Shown piece after piece: positions 58,475 to 64,000 of a stretch of DNA of 64,000 bases. The stretch is from Dimargaris cristalligena (Eukaryota > Kickxellomycota > Dimargaritomycetes > Dimargaritales > Dimargaritaceae). A model generated the notes under the pieces. The model was not told where the DNA came from and ran no database searches. It was given only the letters and a program-made list of their open reading frames with translations. Position numbers and translations under genes: made by a program. Where the stretch lies: positions 26,720-90,719 of the forward strand of contig JANBQC010000032.1 in the NCBI GenBank assembly GCA_027576995.1. Reading direction: 5' to 3'. The number at the start of each line of letters is the position of its first letter. Within the stretch, counting starts at the first letter, position 1.

Positions 58475-58499
58475 TCGTGTTCAATCCACGAAGGGCGCA
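58427..58499 (+). tRNA. tRNA-Phe (GAA)
   Basis: A full 73-nt cloverleaf without intron. The D-arm is GCTC...GAGC, the anticodon arm TCAGA-CTGAAGA-TCTGA has anticodon GAA, the variable loop is AGGTC, the T-arm is TCGTG-TTCAATC-CACGA and the discriminator is A. The acceptor stem GCGGCCT pairs with AGGGCGC except for one G4-G69 mismatch. The T-loop has A where TTCGATC is usual. The internal A box (TAGCTCAGTTGG) and B box (GTTCAATCC) are good Pol III promoters. A T5 terminator follows 6 nt downstream. CCA is not encoded. Confidence 0.96.
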
Positions 58500-58504
58500 A
58501 TGTA

Positions 58505-58509
58505 TTTTT
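58505..58509 (+). terminator. RNA polymerase III terminator of tRNA-Phe
   Basis: A run of five T residues starting 6 nt after the tRNA 3' end, the usual Pol III stop. Confidence 0.8.
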
Positions 58510-60675
58510 CGTTGAAGATCTCGAGTATTTAGTTGATCCTTTTTTAGCCCGCTATATCTCTGTGGTGATACAAGTAGGAATCAGTGCAGATTGCTTTTGA
58601 TTTAGTTGTGTTGCATCGAACTATAGGGTTTATTGCGTTTTTGGTATTTTTATAAAATACACCCAATACAACTCGGACCCAATTGGGCAACTCTTAATGA
58701 CTATTGCATTCCCTAAACGCTGTGACAATTAATTATTGTTGCAGTCATGGTGATAAGCACAGAAGAATTAAGAGTAAATAAATAGATCCGACTGTTAAAT
58801 GATAATAAAAAATAGCCAGGTAGGGCTAGGTATCATTAAGGTTGGTGATATCCAGCTTTTGGGCATCGGCGAGAGTTGGAACTTTCGGAGCGAAAAGGAC
58901 AATGTGAATATATTTAAACGATGCTGGATCAATTTTCCCCGCCCCCCAATAGGCAGTCGGTCAAAGTCTGTATGTTTTTGGCAGCATTATAGTAACACCT
59001 CCACACCTTATTTCGCCCTCGTTTCTACTATCCTTATGTTAAAAAATTATGTTTGCGGTGTGTAGGGAGGCTATTATTATTATTTTGCTTTTGACTTGGT
59101 CCATTTTGTTTAATATAGTCGTGGCTTGATTAATAGAGGGCACATCTGGCTCTGAGTTTCGGGCCGTGGTCCGTGGGTCGGACGCTGGCCCGTGTATCCA
59201 CTCTCAAAGGGCTACTGGCCTGACAATCCAAAAAATAGTTGGAGAAAGTAAGGTACCTTTGAATCCGAACCTCAGTTTCAGAAGTAAACCAATTCCAGCG
59301 CCCTTGCATATCCTGACTAATCCATGGCCCTGCTGTGAAGGGCGCTCGTGCCGCTTTATAAATAAAGATTTCAATAGTGTAAAATCGCCCAAACCAATTG
59401 TGCATTAACATGTAAACTCAGTATGCGGCGCCACTGGCCCGTAGGTACAGGCCCTTCGGTATGCGGGAAATCTACAGAGGTACATTCATGCTCCTCCGAG
59501 GCCGTGTAATTTGTTTAGTGAATGTCCACCTAAATGGTTTTATCCGAAGATGAAAACGGACAGTGCACTAGTGCTAGGTTATAAATTGCTTCTTTATTTT
59601 GCATATTCAGAAGGGCATTCTCAACGCACCAACCATACTAACACCAGTGTTTTTTATTTATTTCAGCGGACCTCATATTCATTTACCAGTCTACTAAAGA
59701 TACTGAAATTGATGGTACGATTCGTAAACCATTCACCCCAGGCACTGGTACTGAAGGAAAATGTGGATTTCTGGCAAGCTGTCCCATGGCTCAACTGCTG
59801 TCTTCCAACAGTTGATTCCGCATGCTACCCAGTAGGTATTAATTATAATGTCCTTACCAATGATTCAAAATGATAGTTTGGCATATATGACCCGTTCATT
59901 TCCCACCCTTCCGCCCGGAAATCCCCACCATGGAAACTTTCGGATAGTGGGAGTTTGGATTAGGAAACGGCCACTATTGGACAAATAAATATATAATTGC
60001 CAATGCCAATATTGCAGTGGGGTATATGGTCACCAAGAAAAACATCTACGAGCATATTTAAGTATGGTTGGAGGAACACTAATATTAGTTGGGCCAATGG
60101 GGGTGAGTTCACCCAGCTAATCGAGCTATCCACCCAAAAATGTATATGGGAGAAGTTCATTCAGGCTGTATAATGAAAAATCCGTTGGATGGGGCCAATA
60201 TTACTGGCTAAAAGCTATTCTCACATATATTCGCCCGTGCACGTATTATGTCAAACCTTATACAGCTAGTTTGAATTTCATCCATATCCATTAAATGACC
60301 CGCGCTGAATCAGCGAGCCGCTTTCACATCAATTCACAAGGGATTATATGTACTTAGTCCATATCCAAGTGTTGACAAGTACACACCATATTCCTAGACT
60401 GACATAACACAGTCTAAATCCAAATTGCTTTTTCCGAGTCTGTTTATTAAATAGGAATTGGCCCGCCGTTAGCCCTGGTCGTTAAATAAAAATCCCAAAA
60501 CATTAAGTATGCATGAAAAAATCCAATACTGAATTAGTATAGCACTCTATTAGAATCCGAGGTATGGTGTAGAAGAAATGAGCGGTGAAGCAAATAAATA
60601 AATAAAATACCTTACGAAAAAATAACACAAGACAGACAGGCATGTTTTTGATTAGTCCTTCTCTCCCCTTTAACT
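58510..60675. other. AT-rich spacer with one MITE
   Basis: 2.2 kb between the tRNA and the 3' end of the B-box/DUF2009 gene. It contains the MITE at 60144-60287. Short open frames show no motif. Nothing else is supported. Confidence 0.55.
60144..60287 (-). mobile_element. MITE copy F, subfamily II (144 bp)
   Basis: It begins ATATGGGAGAAGTTCATTC and ends GAATTTCATCCATAT. It has more substitutions than copies D and E, including one in the terminal CCCATAT, yet keeps the 144-bp length. It is an older, decaying copy. Confidence 0.8.
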
Positions 60676-63049
60676 TTAGAATCCCTCGCCGTTAAACCCA
60701 ACAAACCCCGATAGCAGGAAAACGGGGTAGTATGGTTTTTTCTCTACTTTCGAACACCAATTCCACGCTGACGTCAAACGGCCGTCGATACACGACCCGG
60801 CGTCGAAGAAATTATCCGCACCAGATCCGTCAAAGGCGTACCGGAAAAAGTCAGCCAGGATGAGTTTTTTGCACGTTTCGACATTGCCAAAGGTGGCCAA
60901 GATATACTGGTACAGTCCCTTGGCGTGTTCCTTGTAGTACGGCTGGGCGTGCAGGGGGAGGTTTCCGTTGTAGGCCAACGGGTCTCCGCCGCCGAGGGCC
61001 GAGAATGTGTTAGAGAGGGTCGATGACAGGGTAGAAAAGAACGAGCCCGTGGAGGAATTATTCGAACTCGAAGTGTACGGGGTGTTCCCCATGGCACTGA
61101 GGAGGGGGACGGTGGCAGACGATGCTGCTGCCGCCGTAGGGATAGTGGTCGAATCCCGGGCCTGGTCGGCGGTACCGTTTTCGGTGATCCCCAGGGCCGC
61201 GGGTAGGGTATCCAGGTATACCAGACAGCTCACAATGGGGTTGAGAATACTGGCCACCTGGTTGTACTTGTCAATGAACATGAGGGCATTGGGGACATTC
61301 CGGTCCCCGAGGTGGACCACAGAGGAACCGACCCAGTAGCCTGCCGCCTTTTGGGCCCGGTGGAGAATATTGTGGATGGCCCGGGAAATGCGGGGACAGC
61401 CCTGGACCCGGTTCAGGCCCTGGCCGGTATCCTTGAGGCGGTAGTAGTTCCGGGCAGCCAGCAGGTCCTGGTCGGCTAAACTCCACAGCATAAACATTTC
61501 GTGGGCGATTTCGCGCCAGAGTGTGAGGGTCTGGTTGACGTAGTAGTACTGGGTTTCGTGGTCATGGGAGAGTCGGGCCCCGGACCGACCGCTGGCGATG
61601 GACAGGGAAAATTCGGGAGCTTCAGTGCGTTGGGGGTTGAAGTACTGGGCCAGGTACCGAAGCATGCGGTCACACGGGTCTCGGTTGGTGCGCAGGTAGC
61701 TGTGGTTATCGCCGATGCTGTAGAGGCACTGGCGAATGGATTCGGGTTTGAGTTCTGGGCTAGCGTATTTACGGCACAGGGCCTCCACGGCCTGTTCCTT
61801 CTGGCGGGTCTCGGCTTGGACTTTAGAGCGCGGTTTGCCCTCGGAGATGATTTCCTTCGTGGCGAACCGGACTAGGGGGTCTTGGAGTAGTTCTGGAGCC
61901 CCGCCCTCCTCCAGAAAGTTGTAGACAGTCGTAATGGGCTTGACGCAGCTGAATTGTAATAAATCCTGCACTTCGGGAATCATGGAGTCCTGCAGGAGGT
62001 ACATCAGTTTGCCGTAGGCGTCCCGCATTTTTTCGGGGTTCATGATTTTGTGCCGCCGGCCAATTTCAAACACGTCCTGGAAAAACTCGGCGTTTTCGAC
62101 GAAGGCCCGGTCCTCGAAGAGTTTCTGGCCCATCCGGTAGTCACTGGCCAACAAAAGGCCGGACAGAATAGCACAGAGGTCCTTGATTTGGGTCACCATG
62201 CGGCGGGATTTGTTGCCGTAGCTGAGAATATCGACCCGGTCCGTATATTCGGATACATTTAGGGCCGACTCTAGCAGCCGCAGAAATTTACGCTCGGATA
62301 GGGTCAGTCGCAGGGGAATAAACTTGGCCCGCTCGGTGATCCACGTGCCGAAGTCCTGGCCGTCTTGGATGAAGGTGACCTGGCCGCTGTTGGCATCAAA
62401 GTCGACCTCGGCTGCGGAAGTCTGGGGAGGGGTTCATAGGGTAGATTCGCCGCCATAATAAGAAGGCACATCGTATTGCATAAAGTGAGTGGGAATATTG
62501 GAAGATGGGTTAGAAGGCCGTGGAAAACTGTTAGCATGGGGCGTGGTTAGGGGCTCGCTGGTTAGGGATATATAGCCAAGACTTGGCCAAAATGGAAATT
62601 CGACAGCTTACCTTAAGCGCAGGATCATCGGATAGGGCAGACTCACTATTATTTGAATCCATCGACGAGGACGGCGGGGGGTTTCCTGTAGCAGGGTTCG
62701 CCTCAGTTCCGGAGGGCTTTCCCAATGGCACTAGAGTATGCTCACGCCGCTTACCGGTGCGATGCAACATGGCGCAACAGACCTCACAGAAGGACTCGCT
62801 GCACTGGTTACAGTGAACGTTAGCTGCCTGATCCTGACATTCGACGCAGAAGCCAGCGGCGGAGGAGGAGTCTGAATTGCCGTTGCCGGTCACAGCTCCA
62901 TTGGGTGGACCAGTGGAATTCGATTCGGAAGACTCGGCCTCAATGTCGACATCACTGTCGGAGACCAGATTGAGAGCATCTGGATCGTCGTGGTCCAGGA
63001 TGGCCTGGAGGTTAAGATTGGAAGCGGCAGCGGCCGGCGGGCTCGACAT
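60676..63049 (-). CDS. B-box zinc finger + DUF2009 protein, 727 aa, 2 exons
   Basis: Exons (-) are 62612-63049 and 60676-62421, with a GTAAGC donor, a CCCCAG acceptor and phase 0. The start is MSSPPAAAASNLNLQAILDH. An acidic, Ser-rich leader precedes a B-box-type zinc finger at residues about 68-108 (FCVECQ, HCNQC, FCEVC, then His residues before HTLVPL). The rest is a DUF2009 domain: ERAKFIPLRLTLSERKFLRL then ALNVSEYTDRVDIL, followed by a helical body. One Ser/Thr-rich low-complexity loop (around residues 575-630) interrupts the domain. The end is GFVGFNGEGF. DUF2009 proteins occur in plants and fungi without an established biochemical role. The B-box suggests protein-protein contacts. Confidence 0.92.
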
Positions 63050-63568
63050 GAGGGGGGGGGTGAATAGAGTGCAGCTTTGGGAGAGGGGAGAAGTAGGGCA
63101 ATTCAATGCGCGAGGAGAGTACGGCGTGCTGCTGAGTAAATATGAAATATATATATAAAATATAATAGAGTATATAACGCAGGCAAGGTCCAACTTAGTT
63201 AACCGTGACAACAGGGTACTCAATATTAGGCGGTCAGGCTCATAAATATTGGTAGCTATGAAAACCCATGTGGGAGCAGTTCCGTGGGCTTTGCCAGTAC
63301 CGTAATCCCCACCGTCACAATGCAAGGCTCCTGCTCATGCGCTTCGTCCCACTTGACCAGTGGACCGGGCAGTTTGCTTGTACAAAGATGTAGAGGGGCG
63401 CGGGGCGTATACTTGAATGGGTCCCCCCCCTGCCGATGGCGAAGGCAAGACGAAAGGGCTTTTCCTCCCTATGCCCTCTACTTCCAACTCCTCTATTTTA
63501 CCCGACCATCTTGCCTTCATCTTACTAGCATTTCCTATTATTCTCCTACTCCTACTCCCTCTCCCACA
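63050..63568. other. divergent promoter region
   Basis: 519 bp between two divergent start codons. The left part is purine-rich (leader of the B-box/DUF2009 gene), a TA-rich core lies near 63145-63172, and a CT-rich stretch precedes the plus-strand gene. A possible shared promoter; no gene is seen. Confidence 0.5.
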
Positions 63569-63984
63569 ATGCCCTCCGACATTCGGCCCGACGGTAGTAC
63601 TCGAGTACAGGTCTACGGCTCCAGTGTCTCCGGAAACCGTAAAGTAGGTATTTCTCCCTCTTTTCATAGTATTACACTATAGTCAGGTATCAGGTATCTG
63701 CTTCGCCTTCCAGCTCTCGAGGGTGAAGACTCTTCCAATATTCCTACGCCGGTCCTTTGTTTTGTAACCTTATTCATAAAGTGTATTTCTTAATACCCCG
63801 ACCCTCCTCCACGTTCCAGTACAAAACCGAATTCAACAAGTTAATCCAGTTCCTACAGGTTGAGGAAATTCCCTTTGAATTCGTTGATATTGCCTCAAAC
63901 GAGGAAGCCAAATCCTATATGAAACGTAAATCCAAGGGTAACATGGTTACCCCGCAAGTATACTGTGACGGCGAGTTTAAGGCG
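63569..63984 (+). CDS. SH3BGR/glutaredoxin-like thioredoxin-fold protein (partial)
   Basis: Exon 1 is 63569-63643 (MPSDIRPDGSTRVQVYGSSV then SGNRK). It is followed by a GTAGGT intron and exon 2 at 63820-63984, which ends at a GTGAGT donor. The gene continues beyond the window. The joined sequence shows beta-strand VQVYGSS, helix KTEFNKLIQFLQ, strand IPFEFVDIASNEEAKSYM and the cis-Pro-like segment VTPQVYCDGEF. This matches SH3BGRL proteins, which are glutaredoxin-fold proteins lacking the CxxC active site; here SSVSG stands where CPYC would be. It is probably non-enzymatic and cytosolic. Assigned from fold pattern. Confidence 0.8.
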
Positions 63985-64000
63985 GTGAGTAATCGATTCG

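Overview
The window looks like nuclear DNA of a filamentous, early-diverging fungus. It holds intron-rich eukaryotic genes with GTAAGT-type donors and CTAAC/TTAAC-type branch sites, a beta-tubulin with the MREI start, a SOK1-type TCP11 protein, an OSH4/KES1-type oxysterol-binding protein, a SNW/Prp45 splicing factor, ORC1, a tRNA-Phe, and several small secreted orphan proteins. Well-expressed genes are GC-rich with C-ending codons, and the spacers are AT-richer. Natural Lys198 in beta-tubulin fits a benzimidazole-insensitive lineage such as zygomycete-type fungi. The exact taxon is inference and cannot be read from this sequence alone.

Layout. 1-170: 5' end of a Bromo_TP/TAF-like gene (-). 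171-7640: gene-poor spacer with two 144-bp MITE copies. 7641-9692: pyrimidine-rich leader. 9693-14192: TCP11/SOK1 protein (+). 15993-17345: beta-tubulin (-). 17346-22201: spacer. 22202-23855: oxysterol-binding protein (+). 25071-27137: SNW/Prp45 (+). 28190-29692: methylmalonate-semialdehyde dehydrogenase (+), perhaps with an upstream exon at 27782. 30528-31010: secreted orphan (-). 31011-35024: spacer with a MITE. 35025-35784: broken secreted-protein gene. 35852-37111: a stretch with no CpG at all. 37272-39950: eight-exon compact ORC1 without a BAH region (-). 40294-41445: TatD-family hydrolase (+). 42077-42220: MITE. 44243-45355: orphan protein (+), possibly frameshifted. 46295-48316: EH-domain protein (-). 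49486-51077: OCIA-like two-membrane-segment protein (-). 52477-53109: secreted orphan (+). 53501-55285: FAM72 homologue (-). 55286-60675: spacer with tRNA-Phe and two MITEs. 60676-63049: B-box/DUF2009 protein (-). 63569-end: SH3BGR/glutaredoxin-like protein (+), cut by the window edge.

The genes do not form one pathway. Most are housekeeping: transcription, splicing, replication licensing, cytoskeleton, sterol transport, valine/pyrimidine catabolism and endocytosis. The unusual material lies between them: a family of six same-length 144-bp inverted-repeat elements in two subfamilies, a CpG-free block beside a decayed secreted-protein gene, and orphan secreted proteins. Exon boundaries were worked out by hand from splice signals and reading-frame continuity; no database search was run.
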